Assembly (NCBI GenBank): GCA_035310985.1 | Contig: DATGDH010000037.1 | Location: 59,959 to 123,958 of the forward strand | Direction: 5' to 3' | Source: DAHVFK01 sp035310985 | Lineage (GTDB): Bacteria; Pseudomonadota; Gammaproteobacteria; Burkholderiales; SG8-39 | DNA: 64,000 nucleotides | In this document: positions 42,797 to 52,174 of the stretch, piece after piece | Layout: every line of letters begins with the position of its first letter | Position numbering within the stretch: position 1 is the stretch's first letter | Program-made: the position numbers and the translations under genes | The notes under the pieces: generated by a model | What the model was told of the DNA's origin: nothing | What the model saw: the letters and a program-made list of their open reading frames with translations, nothing else | The model's database searches: none

Positions 42797-42803
42797 GCTC
42801 GGC

Positions 42804-43859
42804 TCAGAATACGAACACGCCCTTGCCGGTGGTCTGCCGGTCGAAGAGCCGGTAGGCCTCGGCCGCCTGCTCGAGACGCCAGCGCTGGGTGATGAGCTTG
42901 CCGAGCGGGATGCCGCGCTCGGCGACAAAGCGCGCACACTCCATCTGCCCGACGCTCGAGAAGGTCCACGAGCCGATGAGCGTCACCTGGCGCCGCAGCA
43001 GGTCCGGGCTCACCTCGAGGCGCACGTCGCCGCCCTCGCCCACGAAGCACACGATGCCCCACGTGCGTACGCTTCGGGTTGCCGCGGCGCGCGCGTCGGG
43101 CGCCGCGCTGCAGTCGAGCGCCAGGTCGACGCCTTCGCCGCGCGTCAGGTCCTTGAGTGCCGCGACCGGGTCCGCGGCGCGCGGGTCGAGCACGCTCTCG
43201 GCGCCGAAGTCCTTCGCGAGCGCGCGCCGCTCGGCGCTCGTGTCGAGCGCGATCACGCGCGCTCCCATCGCCGAGGCGAGCAGCGTCGCCGAGAGGCCCA
43301 CCGGCCCCTGCCCGAACACCGCGAGCGTATGCTCCCCCGAGAGCTTCATGCGGTGCAGCGCCGCGTAGGCCGTGCCGGTGCCGCAGGAGATCGCCGCCCC
43401 CTCCTCGAACGATAACGGCTCGGGCAGCGGCACCATCGTGCGCGCCGGGGCCTTGAGATAGTGCGCGTGCCCGCCGTTCCCGGTGACGCCGTACACCGTG
43501 ATACCCGCGCGGCATAGCTGCGACCAGCCGGTGCGGCAGTGCGCGCAAAGGCCGCAGCCCTTGTAGTGATGGTTCATCACGCGCGCGCCGAGCGGCGCTT
43601 CGGCCTCGCTCACCCCGGCGCCGCGCGCCACGACCACCCCGCACGGCTCGTGGCCCGCGATCACGGGCCCGCCCGAGCCGCCCAGGCCGAGCGCAGCGCC
43701 CATGCCCGCGCCCGCGCGCGGCGCGCGGTAGGCGTGAAGGTCGCTGCCGCACATGCCGGAAGCCTTCATCTCGATCACCACCTCGCCAGTGCCCGGCGTC
43801 GGGTCGGGAAACTCGCGCAGCTCGAGCTCGCGCTCGCCGAGAAACACCACGCCTTTCAT
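42804..43859 (-). CDS. Zinc-dependent medium-chain alcohol dehydrogenase
   Basis: 351 aa MDR enzyme. The catalytic zinc ligands Cys37 and His70-Glu71 (G-M-C-G-S-D, A-G-H-E-P-C-G) and structural zinc Cys102/105/108/116 are all present. The NAD(P)-binding motif is G-Q-G-P-V-G-L-S near 185. It oxidises an alcohol or sugar alcohol; substrate unknown. The start lies 1 nt after the oxyR stop. A position right behind oxyR could mean redox-dependent expression, although the dense packing suggests shared transcription of all genes in the run. Confidence 0.9.
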   Translation of the reverse strand: MKGVVFLGERELELREFPDPTPGTGEVVIEMKASGMCGSDLHAYRAPRAGAGMGAALGLGGSGGPVIAGHEPCGVVVARGAGVSEAEAPLGARVMNHHYKGCGLCAHCRTGWSQLCRAGITVYGVTGNGGHAHYLKAPARTMVPLPEPLSFEEGAAISCGTGTAYAALHRMKLSGEHTLAVFGQGPVGLSATLLASAMGARVIALDTSAERRALAKDFGAESVLDPRAADPVAALKDLTRGEGVDLALDCSAAPDARAAATRSVRTWGIVCFVGEGGDVRLEVSPDLLRRQVTLIGSWTFSSVGQMECARFVAERGIPLGKLITQRWRLEQAAEAYRLFDRQTTGKGVFVF

Positions 43860-43860
43860 G

Positions 43861-44802
43861 TCAGCTCTCCGTCGCTGCGTGCGGCAGCTTGGTCACCTGC
43901 GCAAGGTCGCAGGCGAGGATCGCCTGCCTGAGCGCCTCGATCGCCTGCGGGCGCGGAAAGCTCTTGCGCCAGGCGAGCGCGACGCGCCGGTCGGGCACGG
44001 GCCGGGTGAACGGGCGGATGCGGATCAGCTCGTTCGCGCCGCCGCCCGCCGCCACCGAAGTGGACGGCAGCACGGTGACGCCGACGCCGCTCGCCACCAT
44101 CTGGCGGATCGTCTCCAGCGAGCCGCCCTCGAGCGCACGCGCCAGGCCGCTGCGCTGCGGCGCGTGCGCTGCCGCATGGCAGAACTCGAGCACCTGGTCG
44201 CGGAAGCAGTGCCCCTCGCCGAGCAGCAGCAGGCTTTCCCTGGTCAGCTCGTCGGCCGAGACACTTTTCTTTTTCTCCCAGGCGTGGCCGCGCGGCACGG
44301 CGACCATGAACGGCTCGTCGTACAGCGCGCGCGTCACCACCCCGGGCTCGGCGAACGGCAGCGCGATGACGATCACGTCCACCTCGCCGTGCTTGAGCAT
44401 CTCGGCGAGCTTGTGGGTGAAGTTCTCCTGGATGAGGAGCTGCATCGAAGGCGCGCTTCTGCGCAGCACGGGAATGAGCTTGGGCAGGAGGTAAGGGCCG
44501 ATGGTGTAGATCGCCCCCAGGCGCAGCGTGCCGGCGAGCGGGTCGCTGCCCGATGCGGCGAGCTCCTTGACGCGCGCCGCCTCCTCGAGCACGCGCTGCG
44601 CCTGCTCGACGATGCGCTCGCCGGTCGGCGTCACCGTCACTTCGCCCGGCCCGCGCTCGAACAGCGCGACGCCGAGCTCCTCCTCGAGCTTCTTGATCGC
44701 CACCGAGAGCGTCGGCTGCGACACGAAGCACGACTCCGCGGCACGCCCGAAATGCCGCTCGCGCGCCACGGCGACGATGTAGCGCAGCTCGGTGAGCGTC
44801 AT
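43861..44802 (-). CDS. oxyR: LysR-type peroxide sensor OxyR
   Basis: 313 aa. N-terminal winged helix-turn-helix (A-A-E-S-C-F-V-S-Q-P-T-L-S) and a LysR substrate domain with the OxyR signature G-E-G-H-C-F-R-D-Q-V-L-E-F-C. The redox cysteines fall at residues 199 and 208, the same numbers as in E. coli OxyR. Hydrogen peroxide forms the disulfide, which activates katG/ahpC-type genes. It is unusual to find it in the middle of an operon; its ATG overlaps the hydrolase stop (ATGA). No catalase gene lies in the window, but a peroxiredoxin and mbfA are nearby. Confidence 0.93.
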   Translation of the reverse strand: MTLTELRYIVAVARERHFGRAAESCFVSQPTLSVAIKKLEEELGVALFERGPGEVTVTPTGERIVEQAQRVLEEAARVKELAASGSDPLAGTLRLGAIYTIGPYLLPKLIPVLRRSAPSMQLLIQENFTHKLAEMLKHGEVDVIVIALPFAEPGVVTRALYDEPFMVAVPRGHAWEKKKSVSADELTRESLLLLGEGHCFRDQVLEFCHAAAHAPQRSGLARALEGGSLETIRQMVASGVGVTVLPSTSVAAGGGANELIRIRPFTRPVPDRRVALAWRKSFPRPQAIEALRQAILACDLAQVTKLPHAATES

Positions 44803-45527
44803 TTGAGCTCCGCGACGAAATCGACCACCGCCTTCGTCAGCGCCTCTTCGCGCCCGGTATAGAAATGATCGGCTCCCGCGATTTCAACCTGCTTCTCGTT
44901 CGGCAGCGCCGCGTGCCGCGCGGCGGCGGTGGCGGCCACCAGCGGCAGATCGTACTCGCCGTATACGTCGAGCACCGGCAGACGCAGCTTCGCCGGCTCG
45001 GCAAAGGCGCCGCCGCGTCCGAGGCACACCCAGGCGGCGAAGCGCGGTTGCGGCGTGCGCTCCAGGTACCACTCGCTCATCCACGAGCCCAGGCTGTGCG
45101 AGAGCAGCACCACGCGCCCGTAGCCCTTCGCCGCGAGCCAGCTCGCCCCCGCGGCGATGCGCTCGCCCGCCTCGGGATATAGCGCCGGGTAGTAGTGCGC
45201 CACCTTTGCGTCCGCCGCGAGCACCGGCATCTGGATGGAGAGCGTCGCGAGCCCCTTGTCGGCGAGCGCCGCGCGCAGCGTGCCGATCACGCCGTAGTCG
45301 GGATTCACCCCGATTCCATGCACCAGCAGCACCGCGGTCTTCGCGTGCTCGGCCGGCGCGTAAAGCCCGAGGAACTTCCGTCCCGAAGGCTCCTTCAGCC
45401 AAACCGCGTCGCCCACCACCACGTTCGGCACGACCTCCTCGGCCCAGCGCTGCTCGCGCGCGTAGTCCTGCGCCTGGGCCGAGGCCGCGGCGAACGCCGT
45501 CGCGAGAAACGCGATCAGCGCGCGCAT
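44799..45527 (-). CDS. Secreted alpha/beta hydrolase, DUF3530-like (paralogue 2)
   Basis: 242 aa. A signal peptide (about 1-19) followed by A-Q-D-Y-A-R-E-Q-R-W, the same mature start as the paralogue at 13856-14614. Hydrolase elements are V-H-G-I-G, nucleophile Ser in S-H-S-L-G, D-V-Y-G-E-Y-D and His in G-A-D-H-F-Y. Both paralogues share Y-P-x-x-x-E/R-R-I and K-G-Y-x-x, so they clearly descend from one gene. It overlaps the permease gene by 13 nt and oxyR by 4 nt. A periplasmic substrate is likely but unknown. Confidence 0.83.
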   Translation of the reverse strand: MRALIAFLATAFAAASAQAQDYAREQRWAEEVVPNVVVGDAVWLKEPSGRKFLGLYAPAEHAKTAVLLVHGIGVNPDYGVIGTLRAALADKGLATLSIQMPVLAADAKVAHYYPALYPEAGERIAAGASWLAAKGYGRVVLLSHSLGSWMSEWYLERTPQPRFAAWVCLGRGGAFAEPAKLRLPVLDVYGEYDLPLVAATAAARHAALPNEKQVEIAGADHFYTGREEALTKAVVDFVAELK

Positions 45528-46885
45528 GGCGCGCCTCTCCGGGCGAAGAAATAGAGCGGCACACCCGCCGCCATCACGGCGATGCCGGCGAGCGCCATCG
45601 CGCCGAACTTCGGCCCGTAGACCGGGTCGCGCACGTATGCGAGGCTAGACCACAGCATGTAGCCGCAGGTGGCGACGAATGCCGCCGGCACGAGCGGAAA
45701 GAGCGGTGCGCGGAAACCCGGCGCCGCCTGCGCCGCGCGCCGCTCGCGCGCGCGGAATACGAACAGCGTCACGCCGGTCAGCAGGAAGAAAGTCCAGAAC
45801 ACGGGCGCAGTGTAAGCCACCATGGCCCCGAAGCCGTCGGGCGTCGCCGAACCGGCAAGCACCAGGACGAGCGTCACCGCCGCTTGCGCGATGAGCGCGT
45901 TGGCTGGTGTGCTGCCCGGCTCGCGCCAGGCGCCGAGCGCACCGAGCAGCGGATAGTCCCTGCCGAGCGCCCAGGTGGTGCGCGCGCCGGTGAAGATCGC
46001 CGCGTTGATGGTGGTGAGCGCCGAGACGCACACCAGCGCGGCGAGCAGCCGGGCGCCGTGCTCGCCCGCAGCCGCGCGCATCGCGTCCGCTGCCACCGCC
46101 TGCGAAGCCCGTATCCCGCCCAGACCGAGCGTCGCCAGGTACGCGAGGTTGACCAGCAGGTACACGGCCGTGACCGCGGCGATGCCGAGCACCAGCACGC
46201 GCGCCATGTTGCGCGGCGCGTCGCGCAGCTCACCCGCGAGGTACGCGGCCTCGTTCCAACCGCCGTAGGCGAACAGGACGAAGACCATCGCCAGGCCGAA
46301 CGATGCGCCCGGCGCGGCGCCCGCCGGCGCCGCCGGCGCCCCGCCCCTCGCGAGCGCGGCCAGCGCGAGCAGCACCAGCGCGCCGACGAGCGCGATCTCG
46401 GCGACCTTCTGCAGCGATTTCGATTGCCGCGTTCCGGCCACGTTCAGCCCGGTGAGCGCCCCGATCGCGAGCACCGCCCACAGCGCGGAGCCGTGCGCGC
46501 CGAGGGGCAGGATCTGGGAGGCGTAGTCGCCGAAGGCGAAGGCCACCGCGGCGATCGAGCCGGTCTGGATCACCGTCATGCGGCACCAGGCGAACACGAA
46601 CGCGGCGCCGCGCCCGATACCGCGCGCGAGGAACGCATACTCGCCGCCGGTCTCGGGCCGGCGCGCCGCGAGCTCGGCGTACACCAGCGCGCCGCACAGC
46701 GAGGCGAGCCCGCCGAGCAGCCACACGGCGAGGAACTGCCGAGCGTCCGCCGTGCTCGCCGCGACCTGCGCCGGCAGCTTGAAGATCCCGACGCCGATCA
46801 CCAGGCCGATGGTGAGGAACACCCCGTCGCCCATCGACAAGAGCGGATTCGGCGCGGCGCCCGACGGCTGCGAATCGCGGTCCAT
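45515..46885 (-). CDS. APC-superfamily amino acid permease
   Basis: 456 aa with about twelve membrane segments. Helix 1 has the unwound G-V-G-I-F motif, and A-R-R-P-E-T-G-G-E-Y-A-F-L in helix 2-3 is the classic APC signature. F-A-Y-G-G-W-N-E marks helix 6. It imports an amino acid or polyamine; the C-terminus is closest in feel to LAT-type exchangers. First gene of the eight-gene run. The divergent tRNA-Arg gene begins 31 nt away. Confidence 0.88.
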   Translation of the reverse strand: MDRDSQPSGAAPNPLLSMGDGVFLTIGLVIGVGIFKLPAQVAASTADARQFLAVWLLGGLASLCGALVYAELAARRPETGGEYAFLARGIGRGAAFVFAWCRMTVIQTGSIAAVAFAFGDYASQILPLGAHGSALWAVLAIGALTGLNVAGTRQSKSLQKVAEIALVGALVLLALAALARGGAPAAPAGAAPGASFGLAMVFVLFAYGGWNEAAYLAGELRDAPRNMARVLVLGIAAVTAVYLLVNLAYLATLGLGGIRASQAVAADAMRAAAGEHGARLLAALVCVSALTTINAAIFTGARTTWALGRDYPLLGALGAWREPGSTPANALIAQAAVTLVLVLAGSATPDGFGAMVAYTAPVFWTFFLLTGVTLFVFRARERRAAQAAPGFRAPLFPLVPAAFVATCGYMLWSSLAYVRDPVYGPKFGAMALAGIAVMAAGVPLYFFARRGAPCAR

Positions 46886-46900
46886 GTCGGCCCTAAAGGT

Positions 46901-46906
46901 TAGAAT
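46901..46906 (+). promoter_or_regulatory. -10 candidate for tRNA-Arg
   Basis: TAGAAT ends 10 nt before the first base of the tRNA, a normal distance for a start just before the mature 5' end. No -35 match is convincing. Confidence 0.4.
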
Positions 46907-46916
46907 CGCGGCACGC

Positions 46917-46992
<76 letters not shown>

Positions 46993-47020
46993 GTACGTCT
47001 CGCGGGCCGCAGCGTCGCCC

Positions 47021-48556
47021 TCAGAAATCGACGTCCTCTTCCTCGGCCGTCGCGCCGCGCGCCTTGGCGCGGTGGTGCTGCCAGAACGCGAGCACCATCG
47101 ACAGCACCGAGGCAAGGAGCAGGCCGCCCGAGATCGGGCGTGTGAGGAACAGCCACGGGCTCGGATCGGTGGCAATCGCGCGGATCATGTTGAGCTCGAT
47201 CTGGTCGCCGAGGATCAGGCCGAGGATGAGCGGCGCGAGCGGAACGCCAAGCTTCACCAGAGCGTAGCCGACCAGCCCGAAGATCAGCAGCACGTAGACG
47301 TCGTCCATGATGTTGTTCAGCGCGTAGGCGCCAATCACGCACAGCACCAGGACAATGGGGATGAGGATCGACTTCGGCACCATGATGACGCGCAGCCAGG
47401 CGCGCGCGCCGGCGGCGATCACCAGCACCATGAGCGGCAGGGCGACGAGGTACGCCGCGTAGATGCCGTAGGCGATCGTCGGGTGCTGGGAGATGAACAG
47501 CGGCCCGGGCTGGATGCCGTGGATCGTCATCGCGCCGAGCATCACCGCCGTGACCGCGTCGCCCGGGATGCCGAACGCCATGATGGTGACCAGCGACCCC
47601 GCGACGTTGGCGTTGTTGGACGACTCGGAGGCGATGATGCCCTCCGGAATCCCGGTGCCGAACTTCTCCGGGCGGCGCGAGAACTTCTTCGCCTGGTCGT
47701 AGGCCATGACGTTCGCCGCGCTGCCGCCGATCGCCGGCAGCACGCCGATCAGGATGCCGATGAACGTCGACCAGATGAGCAGGAACGGGCGGCTGAGGAT
47801 CTCCCACAACACCTTGGGCTGCGACACCCACAGCTTCGGCATCGGCCCGGTGGATTCGGAGCTGCCGTCGCGGCGCATCTTCTCGATGTCGGACATGAGC
47901 TGCGCGAAGGCGAAGATGCCGATCAGGACCGGCAGGAACGGAAACCCGCCGCGCAGGAAATCGGTGCCGAGCGTGAAGCGCGGCACGCCCATGATCGGAT
48001 CTGAGCCGATCACGGTGATCACGAGGCCGATCGCCCCGGACAGCAGCCCCTTGGTGATCGAGGTGCCGACCAGCCCGGCGACCATCGACAGCGCGAACAC
48101 GAACAGCGAAAAGTACTCCCACGGCCCGAACTCCAGCGCGACCGAGGCGAGCGGACCGGTGGCGGCGATCAGGAACACGCCGCCGAGCAGGCCGCCGAGG
48201 AAAGCGGCCCACACGCCCACCCAGATTGCGCGCCCGGGCTCGCCGTTGCGCGTCATGGGGAAGCCGTCGAAGGTGGTCGCGATCGCAGACGGCGTGCCCG
48301 GGATGCCGATCAGGCTCGCGGTGATCGAGCCGCCCGCCGAGCCGCCCACGTACACGCCGGTCATCGCCGCCAATCCTTGCAGCGGATCGAGGCCGAAGGT
48401 GAACGGCAGCACCATGATGATCGTCATGGTGATCGTGATGCCCGGCAGCGCGCCGCCGATCACGCCCGCCACCGTGCCGAGCAGCAGCGGCACCAGGTAC
48501 TTCAGGTGCAGGATGGCGAGAATGCTGGCGAACAGGTGCTCGTAGGAGACTTCCAC
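47021..48556 (-). CDS. tctA: Tripartite tricarboxylate transporter, large permease subunit
   Basis: 511 aa with about eleven to twelve membrane segments. The TctA signatures are present: G-G-A-L-P-G-I-T near 35-42, Y-V-G-G-S-A-G-G-S-I-T-A-S-L-I-G-I-P-G near 69-87 and a second G-G-S-A-A-N. TctA forms the transport channel driven by ion gradients, using the soluble binding protein TctC. It follows tctB by 3 nt. Substrate of the system is not predictable; members carry citrate, other carboxylates or aromatic acids. The C-terminal tail is acidic (E-E-E-D-V-D-F). Confidence 0.93.
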   Translation of the reverse strand: MEVSYEHLFASILAILHLKYLVPLLLGTVAGVIGGALPGITITMTIIMVLPFTFGLDPLQGLAAMTGVYVGGSAGGSITASLIGIPGTPSAIATTFDGFPMTRNGEPGRAIWVGVWAAFLGGLLGGVFLIAATGPLASVALEFGPWEYFSLFVFALSMVAGLVGTSITKGLLSGAIGLVITVIGSDPIMGVPRFTLGTDFLRGGFPFLPVLIGIFAFAQLMSDIEKMRRDGSSESTGPMPKLWVSQPKVLWEILSRPFLLIWSTFIGILIGVLPAIGGSAANVMAYDQAKKFSRRPEKFGTGIPEGIIASESSNNANVAGSLVTIMAFGIPGDAVTAVMLGAMTIHGIQPGPLFISQHPTIAYGIYAAYLVALPLMVLVIAAGARAWLRVIMVPKSILIPIVLVLCVIGAYALNNIMDDVYVLLIFGLVGYALVKLGVPLAPLILGLILGDQIELNMIRAIATDPSPWLFLTRPISGGLLLASVLSMVLAFWQHHRAKARGATAEEEDVDF

Positions 48557-48559
48557 GCG

Positions 48560-49036
48560 CTAGAACTCCGTCCATCTGCCGCGCGGCAGCAGCACCGAAA
48601 GGTATTGCTCGAACGCGAGATACGTCACCAGCGTCGTGACGATGGCGATCACCAGCACCAGCGCCCAGCGGCGCGCGCTGCGCGGCGGCTCGAGCAGCGC
48701 CTGCAGCCCGCCGACGAACAGGAACGTGGCGATGCGGAAGCCGAGCAGCGGCAGGAGGACGACGTAGACGATGAATGCCGTGAAGGTGACGACGACGAGG
48801 CGGTAATTGGGCGCCGCGGCGGCCTTCGCGCCGGCGGGCCGGCCGGCTCGCCCGGTCCGCCAATCGAGCGCGACTAGCAGCAGGCTCAGCCCCGCCATCA
48901 GTACCAGCACGATGCGCGGATAGAACGCCGGCCCCACCGGCACCATGGCCGATTCGGGCAGCCCGCGCGTGAGCACGAGCATGCCCAGGCTGAGCGCGAG
49001 GCAGGCCAGCCCCGTAACGCTATCGCGTCCGAGCAT
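48560..49036 (-). CDS. tctB: Tripartite tricarboxylate transporter, small subunit
   Basis: 158 aa with four hydrophobic segments, the usual TctB architecture; G-P-A-F-Y-P-R near residue 36 is the family's most conserved element. It supports the TctA channel in the inner membrane. The ATG overlaps the tctC stop by one base (TGATG). A low-complexity Ala/Gly/Lys loop lies near 65-76 between helices two and three. Confidence 0.9.
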   Translation of the reverse strand: MLGRDSVTGLACLALSLGMLVLTRGLPESAMVPVGPAFYPRIVLVLMAGLSLLLVALDWRTGRAGRPAGAKAAAAPNYRLVVVTFTAFIVYVVLLPLLGFRIATFLFVGGLQALLEPPRSARRWALVLVIAIVTTLVTYLAFEQYLSVLLPRGRWTEF

Positions 49037-49977
49037 CAGCGCTTCTTGGTCAGGCCGAGCTCGTCGGAGACTTCCTTGTAGAGCTTGTCGTCCTCGCTGA
49101 GGAAATCCGCGTAGCCCTTGCGCCCGAGCGTGCGCACCTCGGTGCCCTGCAGCGACATCGAGTGCGCAAAGGCAGGCTCCCTGGCCGCGGCGACGCAGGC
49201 CGACTCGAGCTTGGCCTGCACCGCCTCGGGCGTGCCCTTCGGCACCAGGATGCCGCGCGACACCGCGTACACCACGTTGTAGCCGAGCTCCTTCAAGGTC
49301 GGCACGTTCGGGATCTCGGGGTTGCGCTTGTCGCCCAGGATCGCGATGAACTTGAGCAACCCGGCGTCCACCTTCGACTTCTGCGTGAGGTTCGAATCGG
49401 TCAGGTCGATGTGGCCGCCGAGGATCGCGTTCATGCGCGGCGCGAGGCCGTCGTACGGGATGTACTTGAACTTGATGCCCGCCGCCTTCTCCACCAGCGC
49501 CATCGAGAACTGGCTGGTCGAACCGAGCGACGCGCCGACCGTGATCTGCCCGGGACGCGCCTTCGCGTCGTCATAGAGCTCCTTCCAGGTCTTCCACGGC
49601 GTCTTGGGGCTCGCGGTGATCACCGAGGGCGTAGCCGAGATCAGGCAGATCGGCTCGAAATCCGTGTAGCGCACGTCGGTGACGCCCGTGTAGTACGCCG
49701 AATGGATGAAGTCGTGCGCCGCGAACAGGGTGTAGCCGTCGGGCGGCGCGTTCTTCGCCTCGCGCTCGCCCACCGTGCCGGACGCGCCGGTCACGTTGGC
49801 GATGACGACCGTGCCGCCGAGGTGCTTCTGAAAGAGCGGCTGGAAGGGCCGGAAGATGTTGTCGGTGTCCCCGCCCGCCGCCCAGGGTACGATCAGCTTG
49901 ACCGGACGATCGGGGTACTGTGCAAGCGCCGGTGCGGCGAGCAGCGCCGCGGAAAGAAGCGCGATGATCCTTTTCAT
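49036..49977 (-). CDS. tctC: Bug-type periplasmic binding protein of the Tct system
   Basis: 313 aa. A signal peptide (about 1-19, cleavage after A-L-A) is followed by the Bug/TctC start Y-P-D-R-P-V-K-L-I-V-P-W-A-A-G-G, the ligand-loop region. P-P-D-G-Y-T-L and Y-D-G-L-A-P-R-M-N-A-I-L-G-G-H-I-D are further family motifs. It binds the carboxylate substrate in the periplasm and delivers it to TctAB. A good GGAGG site is seen before the ATG. First gene of a tctCBA operon, divergent from the MaoC gene; no regulator is adjacent. Confidence 0.93.
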   Translation of the reverse strand: MKRIIALLSAALLAAPALAQYPDRPVKLIVPWAAGGDTDNIFRPFQPLFQKHLGGTVVIANVTGASGTVGEREAKNAPPDGYTLFAAHDFIHSAYYTGVTDVRYTDFEPICLISATPSVITASPKTPWKTWKELYDDAKARPGQITVGASLGSTSQFSMALVEKAAGIKFKYIPYDGLAPRMNAILGGHIDLTDSNLTQKSKVDAGLLKFIAILGDKRNPEIPNVPTLKELGYNVVYAVSRGILVPKGTPEAVQAKLESACVAAAREPAFAHSMSLQGTEVRTLGRKGYADFLSEDDKLYKEVSDELGLTKKR

Positions 49978-50059
49978 TTCGACTCTCCTCCTGGAATGCC
50001 GGCCGCTATGGTACCGCGATCCGCGCACCGGATATTAATATGCCGGCAAGGAGGTCGGC

Positions 50060-50503
50060 ATGGTATTCCACGGCAAATGGTACGACGAGGTCTCTGCCGG
50101 GGAGCGCTTCGGCACCCGGCTCACGGTGACCGAAACGCACCTGGTGCTCGGCTCCGGAATGTTCGGCGATTTCAACCCGCTGCACGTCGACGAGGTATTC
50201 GCCGGACAGTCGCTGTTCGGCTCGCGCGTGCTGCACGGGCCTTTCACCGGCGCGCTGGTGTCGGCGCCGGTCGGCATGTTCTTCGCCGGCACGGCGATCG
50301 CATACCTCGAGCAGTCCTGCCGCTTCAAGGCGCCGGTGCGCGCCGGCGACACGCTCGCCACCGAGTGGACGGTGAGCGAGAAGATCGACAAGCCCAGGCA
50401 CAAGGGCGGCGTCATCGTGCTGCGCGGGACGAGCCGCAACCAGCACGGCGACACGGTGGTGGAAGCCGACGGCAAGATTCTCGTCGCGTCGCGCACGGCC
50501 TAG
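50060..50503 (+). CDS. MaoC-like hot-dog (acyl-CoA) dehydratase
   Basis: 147 aa. F-G-D-F-N-P-L-H-V-D contains the Asp/His pair of the hydratase 2 motif near 36-45, followed by L-H-G-P-F-T-G-A. MaoC proteins hydrate trans-2-enoyl-CoA to (R)-3-hydroxyacyl-CoA or act on related mesaconyl-type thioesters. A near-perfect AAGGAGG lies 5 nt before the ATG. It overlaps the acyl-CoA synthetase gene tail-to-tail by 4 nt, so the two enzymes are neighbours but not on one transcript. A link to PHA monomer supply is only a possibility. Confidence 0.87.
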   Translation: MVFHGKWYDEVSAGERFGTRLTVTETHLVLGSGMFGDFNPLHVDEVFAGQSLFGSRVLHGPFTGALVSAPVGMFFAGTAIAYLEQSCRFKAPVRAGDTLATEWTVSEKIDKPRHKGGVIVLRGTSRNQHGDTVVEADGKILVASRTA

Positions 50504-52128
50504 CGAGGCCCGCGCGCTTCTTCGCGCTTGCGCAGCTCCTTTCTCTGCACCTTGCCGGTAGTGGTCATCGGCAGCGCGTCGATGAACTCGATCTCGCGCG
50601 GGTACTCGTAGGGCGCGAGCCGCGCGCGTACGTGGTTCTGGATGTCGTCCTCGAGCGCCTTGGACGGGCGCTCGCCCGGCTGCAGCACGATGAACGCCTT
50701 GACGATCGCGCCGCGCGTCTCATCCGGCTTGCCGATCACGGCGGCGTTGGCGACCGCGGGGTGCCTCACCAGGCAGGATTCGATCTCGGCCGGGCCGATG
50801 CGGTAGCCCGCGCTCTTTATCACGTCGTCCGAGCGCCCCTGGTACCAGATGTAGCCGTCCTCGTCCATCTTGCCCTGGTCGCCGGTGAGCGCCCAGTCGC
50901 CGACGAACTTGTCCTGCGTGGCCTGCGGGTTCTTCCAGTACTCGAGAAAAAACACCGGGTCGCCGGCACGGTGCACTGCAATCTCCCCCAAATCGCCTCT
51001 CTTAACCTCGGCACCGGTTTCATCGATGATGGCCACGCGGTGCCCCGGGTACGGGCGTCCGATCGAGCCCGGCTTCACCGGCCAGGCCGCCTGGCAGTTG
51101 CCGACCACGTAGTTGATCTCGGTCTGGCCGAACATCTCGTTGATCGTCACGCCGAGCCGCTCGCGCGCCCAGTCGATCACCGTCGCTCCGACGCTCTCGC
51201 CGGCGCTCATCACCGAGCGCAGGCCGATGCGGAACCTCTTTCTCGGCTCGGGCACCGCCTTCATCATCAGCTTGAGCGCGGTGGGAAAAAGGAACGTGTT
51301 GCGCACGCCGTAGCGATCCAGCAGATGGTACGCGCGCTCGGCGTCGAAGCGCCCGCGGTAGCCGAGGACCGGCACGCCGAAGTACCAGCTCGGCAGCAGC
51401 GCGTCGAACAGGCCGCCCGCCCAGGCCCAGTCGGCGGGCGACCAGAACATGTCGCCGGGCTGCGGAAAGAAGTCGTGCGAATGCACGAAGCCCGGGATGT
51501 TGCCGAGGATCGAGCGCTGCGCCTCGAGCGCGCCCTTGGGCGCGCCGGTGGTGCCGCTGGTGTAGATGATGAGCGCGGGGTCGTCTGCCGCGGTATCGAC
51601 GCAGGCGAAATCGCGGCTCGAGCGCTCCAACAGCGCCTCCCAGGACCGCACGCCCGCCTCGCGCGCGCCGCCCACGCCGATCACCTCGCGCAGCTGGCTC
51701 AGCCGGTCGCGGATCGCCCATAGATTGGGCAGCGTGCCCGGCTCGACGATGGCCGCGCTCGCCCCCGCGTGCTGCATGCGGTACTCGAGCGCCTCGGGGC
51801 CGAAGAGATGACTAAGCGGCAGCGCGACCGCGCCCATCTGGAATATCGCCATGTAGGCGATCGCCGTCTCGGGGCGCTGCGGCAGCACGATCGCCACGCG
51901 GTCGCCGCGCCGCACGCCCAGCGCGGCGAGCGCGTTCGACAAGCGGTTGGCCCGCTGCTGGATGTCCCAGAAGCTGTAGGCGGCGGTGGCGCCCGACTCG
52001 TCCTCCCAGTACAGGGCGAAGCGGCCGCGGTCCGCGGCCCAGCGCCCGCAGCAGGCTTGCGCGATGTTGAAGCGCGCCGGCACGTCCCAGCGGAAGCTGC
52101 GATACAGCTCGTCGTAGCGGTTCGCCAT
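50500..52128 (-). CDS. Acyl-CoA synthetase (AMP-forming), ANL superfamily
   Basis: 542 aa. The AMP-binding motif I-Y-T-S-G-T-T-G-A-P-K-G is near 190, the A5 region F-G-Q-T-E near 340, and the C-terminal hinge L-T-G-D-Q-G followed by G-R-S-D-D-V-I-K-S-A-G-Y-R-I-G-P. The catalytic Lys is in T-T-G-K-V-Q-R-K-E-L. It activates an acid to acyl-CoA through an acyl-adenylate. Similarity is to medium-chain or acetate-like synthetases; chain length cannot be fixed. Divergent from the dehalogenase gene over 46 nt. Confidence 0.92.
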   Translation of the reverse strand: MANRYDELYRSFRWDVPARFNIAQACCGRWAADRGRFALYWEDESGATAAYSFWDIQQRANRLSNALAALGVRRGDRVAIVLPQRPETAIAYMAIFQMGAVALPLSHLFGPEALEYRMQHAGASAAIVEPGTLPNLWAIRDRLSQLREVIGVGGAREAGVRSWEALLERSSRDFACVDTAADDPALIIYTSGTTGAPKGALEAQRSILGNIPGFVHSHDFFPQPGDMFWSPADWAWAGGLFDALLPSWYFGVPVLGYRGRFDAERAYHLLDRYGVRNTFLFPTALKLMMKAVPEPRKRFRIGLRSVMSAGESVGATVIDWARERLGVTINEMFGQTEINYVVGNCQAAWPVKPGSIGRPYPGHRVAIIDETGAEVKRGDLGEIAVHRAGDPVFFLEYWKNPQATQDKFVGDWALTGDQGKMDEDGYIWYQGRSDDVIKSAGYRIGPAEIESCLVRHPAVANAAVIGKPDETRGAIVKAFIVLQPGERPSKALEDDIQNHVRARLAPYEYPREIEFIDALPMTTTGKVQRKELRKREEARGPR

Positions 52129-52174
52129 AGGGGCGCGGGCAGTTTAACATCGCGCCTTCAAGGGAGACTCGCAA

